A program made the translations under genes and the position numbers. 22,120 bases of DNA, from contig NZ_JANPLK010000064.1 of the NCBI RefSeq assembly GCF_031426495.1, positions 1-22,120 on the forward strand. The letters are read 5' to 3'. The stretch's first letter is position 1. Each line of letters starts with the position of its first letter. Source of the DNA: Gemmatimonas sp. GTDB lineage: Bacteria; Gemmatimonadota; Gemmatimonadetes; Gemmatimonadales; Gemmatimonadaceae. Positions 8,601 to 15,855 of the stretch are shown piece by piece. The notes under the pieces were generated by a model. It had not been told where the DNA came from. It saw only the letters and a list, made by a program, of their open reading frames with translations, and searched no databases.

Positions 8601-8752
8601 TGGGTGGCCTCGCGTTCTCGCAGTTGATCACGCTGTACGTCACGCCCGTCGTGTACACACTGCTCGATCAGTTCCAGTCGCGGCAGCGCACGGCGAAGTC
8701 GGTGCCGGTGCGCAGCAGCGGCATGGAGCCGGTGCCCGTCGCCGGCGACTGA
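5633..8752 (+). CDS. RND multidrug efflux transporter (HAE1 family, AcrB/MdtB-like)
   Basis: Proton-driven inner-membrane exporter of 1039 residues, the normal size for HAE1 pumps. It begins MNLSAIWIKRPVMTTLVMLA, the classic amphipathic helix plus first transmembrane helix. Transmembrane helix 4 carries the proton-relay pair Asp400-Asp401 (GFVVDDAIVMLENI). The helix 10 lysine is in GLVKKNAIMMIDFA, Lys922 by alignment to AcrB Lys940. Two repeated halves of six helices and two large periplasmic loops are evident. A glycine-rich loop (GGGPGGGG, about residue 600) interrupts the second porter region. Substrate cannot be read from sequence; drugs, detergents or lipophilic metabolites are typical for the family. 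No outer-membrane channel gene follows, so a TolC must be supplied from elsewhere. Confidence 0.97.
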   Translation: MNLSAIWIKRPVMTTLVMLAILTFGIVAYRALPVSDLPTIDYPTITVSAGLPGASPEVMATSVATPLEQAFSTVSGIESITSSSSQGSTNVTLLFALDRDIDKAAADVQSAISKTLRQLPQGINPPSYNKANAADAPIMMFSVNSDVLSRQELSEFAETFLAQRVSTVTGVAQVQVYGSSKYAVRVQLDPGAMAARGVGIDEVQQAINQGNSNSPAGVLMGPNKSFTLQASGQLKNASEFRNLVVAMRNDTPIRLGELGSVIDGLQNMRGMSEINGRANTALAIIRQPGVNTVEVAKGVTAVLEQLKPQLPPSVEIVPIFDRSIAIEHSVNDVKFTLVLTVGLVVMVIFLFLRNLRATIIPSLALPFSLIGTCTVMWTLGYSLDNLSLMALTLAVGFVVDDAIVMLENIVRHLEMGKKPMQAALDGSKEISFTILSMTLSLVAVFIPLLFMPGLVGRLFREFAVTIGVAILVSGFVSLTLTPMLAARFLREGEGHAPSDGKWRSVERIYQATENAYVNSLAWVMNRRGLTMIFSVFTLVATVGLFMYIPKGFLPSEDTGRLSGSIEGPEGIGFEALSVKIREVAAIIQKSDNVKYTLASIGGGPGGGGSNSGRLQLTLSDDPDRPHVDQIMRELTRATSGIPGFQVFFRNPPPINIGGRRGNSAYQVSLQGPDIAELYTAARALESRMKDLPELENISSDLQVGNPQVGIQIDRERASALGLTAAQIENALYSAYGSRQVSTIYTQTNQYQVILELKEAYQKDPASLSQLYVRSNTGNLVQLGSVATFTTGVGPQSIQHNGQLPAVSISFGTRPGVALGTAVDAVQREARAVLPPDVTSVLSGDTQAFAQAQSGLLALLFVAIFVIYVVLGILYESFIHPLTILSGLPFAALGALLTLWIFGKDLGVYSYVGIIMLIGLVKKNAIMMIDFAIEAERDLKMSPRDAIVEAARVRFRPITMTTLAALMGTLPIAIGFGAGAESRQPLGLAVVGGLAFSQLITLYVTPVVYTLLDQFQSRQRTAKSVPVRSSGMEPVPVAGD

Positions 8753-8782
8753 TTCCGTCGCCGGCATCGCATGAGATCACCC

Positions 8783-8812
8783 AACGGCCGCTGGCGCTCG
8801 CTAGCGGCCGTT
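8783..8812. terminator. Hairpin between the convergent RND and kinase genes
   Basis: Arms at 8783-8795 and 8800-8812 pair over 13 positions, with one G-U on the plus strand and a GCTC loop. The core AACGGCCGCT / AGCGGCCGTT is perfect. The stop codon of the kinase lies in the element. It has no clear T-run on either strand, so it may be a barrier or RNA-stabilising hairpin rather than a textbook terminator. Confidence 0.5.
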
Positions 8813-11146
8813 CGTGCCAACGCCCAGGCTTCGCGCCACACTCGCGTACAGCTCTTCGGCGCGAAATGGCTTCTGCAAGAAGCCGGAGAGGCTGCGCCCC
8901 GCGAACATGCGCGTCACGTCCTGCTCGTTATAGCCGCTCATCAGCAACACGTTCACGCTCGGACGCACGTCGCGTAGCGCGCGCAGCGTTTCTTCGCCGT
9001 TCATGCTCGGCATCGTCAGGTCGAGCAGCACAAGGTCGAACGCATCCGGCTGCTGCTGGAAGAGTTCGAGCGCCTTCACGCCATCGGACGCTTCCTGCGT
9101 GCGGAATCCACGGCGTCGCAGCAACGCCGACGCCACCGCGCGCACGCTGTCTTCGTCGTCAACGACCAGAATCTGTCCGCCGCTGCGCCATTCCTCGGTA
9201 CGCGCGCCGGAGGCCGTGCCCACTCCGCTGCTCTGCACGGAACTCGGAAACAGCAGCTTGACGGAGGTCCCGGATCCCACCTCGCTGTACACGCGGATCG
9301 CACCGTGATGGCTTCTCATGATGCCCATCGTCGCGGCCAGACCAAGTCCGCGTCCGGTGAACTTGGTCGAGAAGAACGGCTCGAAGATGCGCTGACGTGT
9401 GGCGTCGTCCATGCCCGTGCCGTTGTCGTGCACCTCGACATATGTGCACGAGCCGGGCTGCGCCCCGCTGCCGGGCGCACAGCCCGAGAGGTACTCGTGC
9501 GAGATCTCCTGCCGGCCCGTGCGTACACTGATGAGTCCCGGCTTCGAGCCAAGCGCATCCGATGCATTCGTGATGAGATTCATCACGACCTGGCGGAATT
9601 GATTGACGTCAACATCAATGCGAGGTAACGATGTGGCCAGGTCCAGCTGCAGCGAGGCGTTGCGCGAAATGGCCGTGCGCATGAGCGACGTCATCTCCGA
9701 AATCACCGTCGAGGCATCGGCCGATTCGACGACATAGCGGCCCTTGCCGGCATACGCCAGCAACTGGCGCGTCAGTTCCGCCGCGCGCTGCGCCGATTGC
9801 TCGATCTCCGCGATGCTCTGCCGCGCTTCGGCGCCAGGCTCGAGATCCAGGAGCGCGAGCGAGGCGTTGCCGAGAATACCGACGAGCAGGTTGTTGAAGT
9901 CGTGCGCGATGCCGCCAGCGAGCACGCCGAGCGACTCCAGCTTCTGTGCTTGTTGCAATTGCGACTCCGCGCGGGCCCGTTCTTCGTCGCTGCGCACCTG
10001 ATCGGTGATGTCCACCTGTGTGCCGACGATCCGCGCCGGTTCGCCGTTCCCGTCGCGCACCAGCATCGCGCTCGAAATCATGTGCCGCTCGGCGCCGTCC
10101 GCGCGGAACACGCGTATGCGGATGACGTGCCGCTCGCCGGTGCTGAGCACCTTGGCCCAGGTCTCTTGAACCAGTGCCCGATCGTCGGGATGTACGAAAT
10201 CGAACCGCGGCCGCGCGTCGATGTGCGCTCGCGCCTCTTCGGTGGGCTCAAAACCCAGCATGCGCAGCAGCTGGTCCGATCGGAACATGCTGTTCCGGCG
10301 CAGATCGAAGTCGAAACTCCCGATATTCGCGGCTTCCTGCGCCAGTCGCAGCGTCTCCTCGCTGCGACGCAGATTCTCCAGCGCGTGTCGCTGTTCGGTT
10401 ACATCCTGCGCGGTGCCGAATAGCTTCACGTCCCCGCTGGCGCCCTTTATGATGCGGGCGAGCACGTGCAGAATGACCGTGCTGCCATCGCGGCGCGTGG
10501 CGGTGAAGTCCATCGAAATGTCGTCCCCGATGGGCGTGCGGGCCGACAGCGCGCCCCACCGTTCGGAGTCGGAGGGCGCCAGCATGGCGCGAATCGTCGG
10601 GATGTCGATCGTGTCGACGGTCGGGTCGAGCCCGAGCAGGCGATACGCCTGCGCGCTCAACTGGATATGCCCCGGTCGCTCGACGCTGAAACTGCCGATG
10701 CCCGCAACCTCCTGAGACCGCGCCAGCGCCGCCTCACTCGCCTGCAGCGAGCGCTCGGCGCGCCGACGCTCCGTGATATCCTCCAGCACGGCGATCACGC
10801 CATCGTCGGCGGGGAATGCATAGACCGACTGCCAGCGATCACGCTCGTCGTCGTACCGCTCGAAGCGCGCCGTGACGCCGGTCTTGAGTACGCTTTCGTA
10901 CGCCTGATGAAAGATCGAGTCCTTGAGCGTGGGATAGCATTCCCACACATTGCGCCCGATCAGCGCGTCGCGCTCGACCTGCCCGTAGGCGACGGCGGCG
11001 TTATTGACGAAGCGAATGCGGAATTCTCGATCCAGGACGAGCTTCGGATTCGGACTCCATTCCAGTAAGGCCACCTGCCCCGGGGCAAGCGCGATGAACG
11101 GTCGCGTGGCGGGGGCGAGCGAAGATTCGTCAACCGGTTCGTGCAT
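8801..11146 (-). CDS. Hybrid sensor histidine kinase with three PAS domains and a receiver
   Basis: A 781-residue probably cytosolic sensor; no transmembrane segment is visible. Three PAS-like modules are at about residues 24-128, 145-252 and 270-385. The second and third end in typical PAC segments (GTAQDVTEQR, GTQVDITDQ). A HisKA domain follows with the phospho-acceptor His415 in GGIAHDFNNLL. The HATPase domain shows the N box (Asn527), DNGTGM at 574-579, FEPFFSTK at 588-595 and GRGLGLA at 598-604. The C-terminal receiver (about 657-775) has the acidic pair near 663-664, the phospho-acceptor Asp709 in LLDLTMP, Ser737 and Lys759. The HDFNNLL type commonly pairs PAS sensing with an internal receiver. 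No separate response regulator or output domain is adjacent, so its target is unknown. The start ATG at 11146 has a GGA element 5 to 7 bases upstream. Confidence 0.95.
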   Translation of the reverse strand: MHEPVDESSLAPATRPFIALAPGQVALLEWSPNPKLVLDREFRIRFVNNAAVAYGQVERDALIGRNVWECYPTLKDSIFHQAYESVLKTGVTARFERYDDERDRWQSVYAFPADDGVIAVLEDITERRRAERSLQASEAALARSQEVAGIGSFSVERPGHIQLSAQAYRLLGLDPTVDTIDIPTIRAMLAPSDSERWGALSARTPIGDDISMDFTATRRDGSTVILHVLARIIKGASGDVKLFGTAQDVTEQRHALENLRRSEETLRLAQEAANIGSFDFDLRRNSMFRSDQLLRMLGFEPTEEARAHIDARPRFDFVHPDDRALVQETWAKVLSTGERHVIRIRVFRADGAERHMISSAMLVRDGNGEPARIVGTQVDITDQVRSDEERARAESQLQQAQKLESLGVLAGGIAHDFNNLLVGILGNASLALLDLEPGAEARQSIAEIEQSAQRAAELTRQLLAYAGKGRYVVESADASTVISEMTSLMRTAISRNASLQLDLATSLPRIDVDVNQFRQVVMNLITNASDALGSKPGLISVRTGRQEISHEYLSGCAPGSGAQPGSCTYVEVHDNGTGMDDATRQRIFEPFFSTKFTGRGLGLAATMGIMRSHHGAIRVYSEVGSGTSVKLLFPSSVQSSGVGTASGARTEEWRSGGQILVVDDEDSVRAVASALLRRRGFRTQEASDGVKALELFQQQPDAFDLVLLDLTMPSMNGEETLRALRDVRPSVNVLLMSGYNEQDVTRMFAGRSLSGFLQKPFRAEELYASVARSLGVGTNGR

Positions 11147-11291
11147 ACGGTTCCGTGCAGTGTCCCACGCGAGGGGAAATGATGTCGCGTCAGACGATCA
11201 TTGATGGCCCGCCGCCAACGTCGGCATGCTTGCTCATGTTTAACTGATAGCGGACAAGGCAAAGCTCCGATAGGCGTCGGCGGAAATGCAG

Positions 11292-11319
11292 CGAGGTGCA
11301 GCCATTGGGCTGCACCTCG
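11292..11319 (-). terminator. Probable terminator after kup
   Basis: A perfect 12-bp stem (CGAGGTGCAGCC paired with its complement) closes an ATTG loop, 30 bases after the kup stop. In the minus direction it is followed by CTGCATTTCC, only weakly T-rich. It falls in the 203-base gap between kup and the downstream kinase, and probably separates the two transcripts. Confidence 0.65.
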
Positions 11320-11349
11320 ACAAATTGCTCGTTCATGTCCGCACTGCGG

Positions 11350-13479
11350 TCAGAATTCGATCTGCGTACCCAACTCCACGACCCGGTTGGGCGGAATGCA
11401 GAAGAACTCCGTTGCCGAGCGCGCGTTTCTCGCCATGATGGCGAAGACGACCTTGCGCCAGCGGGACAGCGTGATGGTATCACCCGGTCTGCCCGGCACC
11501 GGGATGAGTCGCTCGCGACCGAGGAAATAGCTCGTCTCCATCGGCTTGCAGCGAATGCCCATCTGGTCAACGACCTCCAGCACGCTGGGCACATTCGGCG
11601 TCTGCATGAAGCCGTACGACGCGACCACGCGCCAGAAACCGTGGCCCAGTGGCATCACCCGCACGCGTTCGGCCGCACTCGTCTCTGGCACATCAGCTGT
11701 CTTCACCGAGACCAGCAACACGCGCTCGTGCAGCACCTTGTTGTGCTTCAAGTGGTGCAGAAGCACGGGCGGTACGCCGTCGTCGCTACCGGTCATGAAC
11801 ACCGCCGTTCCCGGCACGCGGTGCACGCTCGACTTCTCAACGCCATCGAGGAAGAGACCGATCGGTAGCGCTCCCTCGGCCAGGCGCGCGTTTAGCAGGG
11901 CCCGACCACGCTTCCACGTGAGCATAAGAAGGAACAGCACGAGTCCAAGCACGAGTGGAACCCAGCCGCCGTGCTTGACCTTTACCAGATTCGCGCTCAG
12001 GAAGGCCAGGTCCACGATAAGGAACGCTGTCGTGAGCGATGTCGCCTGCCAGGACTGCCATCGAAACCGAAGTCGTGCCACGACATCGAACAGAATCGTC
12101 GTGATGAACATCGTACCGGTCACGGCGATGCCGTATGCCGCACCGAGGTTCGAGGTGTTCTGGAACACGAGCACCACCAGCAGGCAGCCGACGGCGATGA
12201 AGTAATTGACTTCCGGAATGTAGATCTGGCCTTCTTCCGTCGTACTCGTATGGAGAATCTCGAGCCGCGGAATGAAACCCAGCTGGATACCCTGTCGCGT
12301 GATCGAGAACGCCCCGGAGATCAGCGCCTGCGAGGCGACAATCGCGGCGAGTGTCGAGATGATCAGCAGCGGAATGAGCAGCGCCTTCGGGGCGAGCAGG
12401 AAGAAGGGATTCTCTGCCGCGGCCGGATTGCGGAGCAGCAGCGCGCCCTGCCCGAAATAGTTGAGCAACAGTGAGGGGAACACGAGCCAGAGCCACGCCG
12501 CCTGAATCGGCTTGCGACCGAAATGCCCCATGTCGGCGTACAGCGCTTCGCCGCCGGTCACGACCAGCACTACGGAGCCGAGCACCAGAAATCCGAGGGT
12601 GCCGTGCTCCTGCATGAAACGCACGGCGTGAATCGGGTTCACCGCCCACAGGATGCTTGGATCCTTCGCCACTTCGAAAATGCCAAGCAGCGAGATCGTG
12701 GCGAACCACAGCAGCATGACTGGACCGAAGGCCTTTCCGACACGGTCCGTTCCAAACCGCTGCACCGCAAAGAGCGCGGCGAGGATCACCACCGAGATCG
12801 GCACGATGTACGACTCCATCGACGGTATCGCGATCTCCAGGCCTTCCATGGCACCGAGCACGCTCATGGCCGGGGTGATGATGCCGTCGCCGTAGAGGAG
12901 GGCCGTGCCGAACAAGGCCAGCGCCACGATCCACCGTCCGCGCGCGTCTGGTGTGTCTGGCGAGCGTCGTGGAAAGATCAGCGCCAGCAACGCGAACGTG
13001 CCCCCTTCGCCGCGATTGTCCGCGCGGAGAATGAAGTTCACGTACTTCACCGTAACGACGAGCGTCAGCGCCCACACGATCAGCGACAGAATACCGAACA
13101 CGTTCTCTCGGGTCGCCTGGATGCCGTGCGTCGGACTGAAGCATTCTTTGAGCGCATACAGCGGGCTCGTCCCGATGTCGCCATACACCACGCCAAGCGC
13201 GGTGAGGGTCAGGATCGCGAGTCGCTTGCCTTTTGGATTCTCATGATGCCCTTCCTTTCGCAACGGCGACTGGACGGGAAACATGCCGGTGTTCGAGCGA
13301 ATCTCGGCGCCAAACGGTGCATCGACGGCGTTTGTCGCCGCCGATGGGGTAACGGACGAGCCCGTCGGATGCCGCATGGCGTCAGACGAGGGAGGCTGGC
13401 CGTGCCCGCTGGCCGCGCTACTATCGGAATTGGCCCCGGCATTGTTCGCCGAGGCCTGAGGAGTCTGGTCGTTTGGCAT
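11350..13479 (-). CDS. kup: Low-affinity potassium uptake transporter Kup
   Basis: Inner-membrane K+ (probably K+/H+ symport) transporter. The Kup signature LTALGVVYGDIGTSPLYALKECF starts near residue 92. About twelve hydrophobic helices follow, with family stretches such as YGDGIITPAMSVLGAMEGL and VTGGEALYADMGHFGRKPI. The C-terminus ends in FFCIPPNRVVELGTQIEF, as expected. The chosen ATG at 13479 gives 709 residues, longer than the usual 620-630. The first 80 or so residues are a Ser/Ala/Asn/Gln-rich, probably disordered extension. Later in-frame ATGs at 13377 and 13284 are alternatives; none has a good Shine-Dalgarno. A strong AAGGAAGGG sequence precedes an ATG at 13244 that is out of frame with kup. 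Function is secure, the start is not. Confidence 0.93.
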   Translation of the reverse strand: MPNDQTPQASANNAGANSDSSAASGHGQPPSSDAMRHPTGSSVTPSAATNAVDAPFGAEIRSNTGMFPVQSPLRKEGHHENPKGKRLAILTLTALGVVYGDIGTSPLYALKECFSPTHGIQATRENVFGILSLIVWALTLVVTVKYVNFILRADNRGEGGTFALLALIFPRRSPDTPDARGRWIVALALFGTALLYGDGIITPAMSVLGAMEGLEIAIPSMESYIVPISVVILAALFAVQRFGTDRVGKAFGPVMLLWFATISLLGIFEVAKDPSILWAVNPIHAVRFMQEHGTLGFLVLGSVVLVVTGGEALYADMGHFGRKPIQAAWLWLVFPSLLLNYFGQGALLLRNPAAAENPFFLLAPKALLIPLLIISTLAAIVASQALISGAFSITRQGIQLGFIPRLEILHTSTTEEGQIYIPEVNYFIAVGCLLVVLVFQNTSNLGAAYGIAVTGTMFITTILFDVVARLRFRWQSWQATSLTTAFLIVDLAFLSANLVKVKHGGWVPLVLGLVLFLLMLTWKRGRALLNARLAEGALPIGLFLDGVEKSSVHRVPGTAVFMTGSDDGVPPVLLHHLKHNKVLHERVLLVSVKTADVPETSAAERVRVMPLGHGFWRVVASYGFMQTPNVPSVLEVVDQMGIRCKPMETSYFLGRERLIPVPGRPGDTITLSRWRKVVFAIMARNARSATEFFCIPPNRVVELGTQIEF

Positions 13480-13530
13480 AGTTCGGAGCGAATCCCAAAT
13501 GTACCACGGTACCGGGCAGAAATAGACAAC

Positions 13531-13550
13531 GGGAGGCAAGTGTGCCTCCC
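13531..13550 (-). terminator. Probable intrinsic terminator of the ECF/tolC operon
   Basis: GGGAGGCA-AGTG-TGCCTCCC is a perfect 8-bp stem with a 4-base loop; it extends by two further pairs outside. On the minus strand it is followed by GTTGTCTATTTCTG, moderately T-rich. It lies after the truncated adaptor stub and before kup, so it would end the transcript arriving from tolC. Confidence 0.7.
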
Positions 13551-13570
13551 GTCGTGGGGTGCGTCAGGTA

Positions 13571-13657
13571 CTACGGACCTGCTTCCACCGGCATGCGCGT
13601 GATCCGTCCCGAGGCCTTCGATCTCACTTCGATGACGTTCATCAGCTCCGCACGCAT
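13571..13657 (-). pseudogene. Truncated start of a HlyD/MacA-type membrane-fusion protein
   Basis: A 28-codon frame opens with an ATG whose A is the last base of the tolC stop (TGATG), the usual sign of translational coupling. It ends at TAG (13573-13571). Its residues VRSKASGRITRMPVEAG match the barrel-sandwich opening of MacA-like adaptors, which typically read VEVKSKASG.I..LPVE.GD. After the stop there is only a terminator-like hairpin and then kup; no coiled coil, second lipoyl half or ABC pump gene follows. In tolC operons of this layout an adaptor gene is the expected next member. I read this as the surviving 5' stub of a lost adaptor gene. A functional micro-protein is possible but less likely. 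It is too short for routine gene calling. Confidence 0.6.
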
Positions 13658-15015
13658 CAGAGTTCACGCCCCACGAGTGATGCCAGTTGCGCACGGGCGA
13701 TGCGACCATCCAAGCGGGCCTGGATCAACGCCTGGCGCGCCTGATTGAGCTGCGTCTGCGACGTGAGCAGGTCGAGCAAGGTGGACGCGCCGAGCGCATA
13801 GCGCTGCTGCTGCACGCGCAGATCTTCTTCTGAGGCCGCGATCGCTGCCAGTTGCACCTGCACGCGCGCCTGCGCATTCTGCAGCGAGCGTACGAACGAC
13901 GTCAGATTCTGGCGGGCCGCCAGCTGCACGTCGCGCAGCTGCGCTTCGGCATTCATGAGCGTAACATCGGCCTGCACCGTCTGCGACTCGCGCGAGAAGC
14001 CGTTGAAGAGCTGATAGGCGATGTTGAAGTTCATCGTCTGACGGCTGGCGTTGTTACCGCCGACCAGCAACAGGTTCCGGCCCGCGAAGCCGCCGGCATT
14101 CTGACTGAAGGCGTAGTTGTACGACATCGTGAGCGTGGGCAGATACGTCGACTTCTGCGACCGCTTGGCGGCGCGGGCGACGGCCACGTTGGAGATGGCC
14201 AGACGCACGGCGGGACCGTCATTGGCCAGCATCGCCAGCTCTTCGTCGGTGGGCAGCGCAATCGGCGTATCGAGCGTGTCATCGGGCGACGCCGTGATCG
14301 GCGTGGTGGACCCGGCCACCCGCGTGAGCGAGGCGGTGGCGACGCGCAGATCGTTCTCGGCCGTCAGCACGGCAAGCCGCGCATTGCCTACCAGAATCGC
14401 CGAGCGAAGCGAATCCGACTTCGTTGCAACACCGGCGGCGAGTCGCGCCGTGGATGCCTTGAGCTGTTGTTCGGCCTGCTCCAGCTGGGCCTTCGCGGCG
14501 GCGGCGGATTCGCGGGCGGCGAGCGCGGCATAGAACTGCTGCTTCACTTGCAGCGATGCGTCGAATCGCGCTGACACCGCCGACACGTCGGCCACGTCGG
14601 CCGTCGCGCGGATGCGCTTGATCTCCGACCACCGGCGTCCGCCATCGAATACCTCGACGTTGAGGGCGAGGCCGTTGTTGTAGCTCCACGGATTGCCCGA
14701 CAACGACGTGAGCTGACCGTTGAAGTTGTTGATCGTCGTGCCCTGCGTGCGCCCCGTGCCCGCGGTGAGATTCACGTTCGGTACATACGAGCCGATCGCC
14801 TGACGTCGCGCCGCCGCCGCATTGCGGTCGAGACCACGCGCCGACACTGCCGCCGGCGAGTTCTTCGCCGCGAGCTCGACTGCTTCATGCAAGGTGACCG
14901 GACGCGCGCCATCGTCGCCCGACAACCCCTGAGCGCCAAGCGGGGCGGCCATCATGACCGCCCCGAGGAGCACTGCACCGGCGACGGTCTGTCCAACACG
15001 ACTCCTGCGATTCAC
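13657..15015 (-). CDS. TolC family outer-membrane efflux protein
   Basis: A 452-residue outer-membrane channel. A Sec signal peptide covers about residues 1-29 (GAVLLGAVMMAAPLGAQG). Two OEP-type repeats follow: VTLHEAVELAAKNSPAAVSARG opens the first and DEELAMLANDGPAVRLAISN opens the second. Long alanine/glutamine-rich helices complete the periplasmic barrel. The start is the GTG at 15015, overlapping the upstream stop as GTGA and preceded by a good GGGGAGA Shine-Dalgarno. It belongs to the sigma/anti-sigma operon and is the last complete gene in it; the adaptor that would normally follow is only a stub. It may now serve another pump, for instance the RND pair encoded nearby without a channel. 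Confidence 0.93.
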   Translation of the reverse strand: MNRRSRVGQTVAGAVLLGAVMMAAPLGAQGLSGDDGARPVTLHEAVELAAKNSPAAVSARGLDRNAAAARRQAIGSYVPNVNLTAGTGRTQGTTINNFNGQLTSLSGNPWSYNNGLALNVEVFDGGRRWSEIKRIRATADVADVSAVSARFDASLQVKQQFYAALAARESAAAAKAQLEQAEQQLKASTARLAAGVATKSDSLRSAILVGNARLAVLTAENDLRVATASLTRVAGSTTPITASPDDTLDTPIALPTDEELAMLANDGPAVRLAISNVAVARAAKRSQKSTYLPTLTMSYNYAFSQNAGGFAGRNLLLVGGNNASRQTMNFNIAYQLFNGFSRESQTVQADVTLMNAEAQLRDVQLAARQNLTSFVRSLQNAQARVQVQLAAIAASEEDLRVQQQRYALGASTLLDLLTSQTQLNQARQALIQARLDGRIARAQLASLVGREL

Positions 15016-15404
15016 TTGGTCTCCCCTCGCGCGCGGGCCGCACTGTCGGCCGTTCGCTGGTTACGCTCGAGCAGTGCGCGGAAGGCCGTCTTCTGCGTGT
15101 CGTCGAGGGTGTTCATCATCAGCACGCGCGCGCTGTCGCGTACGGCATCGAGCGTAGGCCGGACGGTCTTCATGATTTCACGCGACTGCTTGCGACGCCA
15201 ATCCCACACGGAGTCGATAACCACACGCTGCGCCGGCGAGAGCTTGAGCTCACGGGCGAGTTCATCGACCATGGCGGACTCGTTGAAGACGTCCGGGCGC
15301 GGCGGCGACACCACGCGATCGGCGGCAAAGCCGACCGCCCCCCCGATGAGAAACGCACCGAGGATGAACAGCATGGCGAGCGATTTGGGGCGGGAGGTAG
15401 ACAC
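15012..15404 (-). CDS. Spy/metal-resistance-like periplasmic helical protein
   Basis: A 130-residue protein with one N-terminal membrane segment (about residues 9-28, LAMLFILGAFLIGGAVGFAA) and an all-helical periplasmic part. The part contains two LTxxQ-like motifs, LSPAQ (55-59) and LDDTQ (100-104). This is the pattern of the CpxP/Spy and heavy-metal resistance (CnrX-like) group, whose members sense or buffer envelope stress. The GTG at 15404 lies 13 bases after the anti-sigma stop, which is more sensible than the long in-frame extension from 15455 that overlaps the upstream gene. Its stop overlaps the tolC start. Position between an anti-sigma protein and an export channel suggests a periplasmic sensor role. 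This is inference from context and helical pattern; no metal ligands are obvious. Confidence 0.75.
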   Translation of the reverse strand: MSTSRPKSLAMLFILGAFLIGGAVGFAADRVVSPPRPDVFNESAMVDELARELKLSPAQRVVIDSVWDWRRKQSREIMKTVRPTLDAVRDSARVLMMNTLDDTQKTAFRALLERNQRTADSAARARGETK

Positions 15405-15417
15405 AGATCGCTCGAGA

Positions 15418-15855
15418 CTAGTAGTCGAGAGGATGCAGGTACCGCTCCGGCGCATCCTCCGGAAGCCGCACGCGCACGCGCGACGTCAGCGTGGCATCGT
15501 CGAGCGGCAGCGGCAGCGCCGATTCCACCGCGGCCCGCTGCGCCATCGCGCGCGCGTTGGCATCGAGCTCCGCTTCGCGCACGAACGTGGCACCGGCCAC
15601 GAGCAGCGCAATGGTGGCCGCGATCAAGCCCACGTTGCGAACGTCGGCTGTCCGGAACTCCCCGAACCCGCTCCACCACGCCGGACGCAAGTCGTTGATC
15701 CGCACGATACCGCGCGTGACACCGAGCATCACCCGCTCCTCCAATCCGTTCCAGTACGTCTCGTCCTGCGGCGCGGCATAGTGGCTGCGTAGCAGGTCGG
15801 TCACTCGAGGGTCCGCGTCCGGGCCGTGCCCGTTGTCGTTCCGCGTGACGTTCAT
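15418..15855 (-). CDS. Putative membrane anti-sigma factor
   Basis: A 145-residue single-pass protein starting four bases inside the sigma gene (ATGA overlap) with a GGAG Shine-Dalgarno 7 bases upstream. The N-terminal 70 residues are predicted cytosolic and contain DPRVTDLLRSHYAAPQDETYWNGLEERVM, resembling the helical sigma-binding part of anti-sigma proteins. No zinc-binding HxxxCxxC motif is present. A transmembrane helix spans about 75-92 (VGLIAATIALLVAGATFV), followed by a 50-residue periplasmic tail. The assignment rests mainly on topology and the coupled position behind an ECF sigma gene. It would hold the sigma factor inactive at the membrane until an envelope signal arrives. Confidence 0.72.
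   Translation of the reverse strand: MNVTRNDNGHGPDADPRVTDLLRSHYAAPQDETYWNGLEERVMLGVTRGIVRINDLRPAWWSGFGEFRTADVRNVGLIAATIALLVAGATFVREAELDANARAMAQRAAVESALPLPLDDATLTSRVRVRLPEDAPERYLHPLDY

Noticed and set aside
12523..13602. 359-codon plus-strand open frame opposite kup
   Set aside because: Antisense to well-supported kup, charged low-information sequence without motifs.
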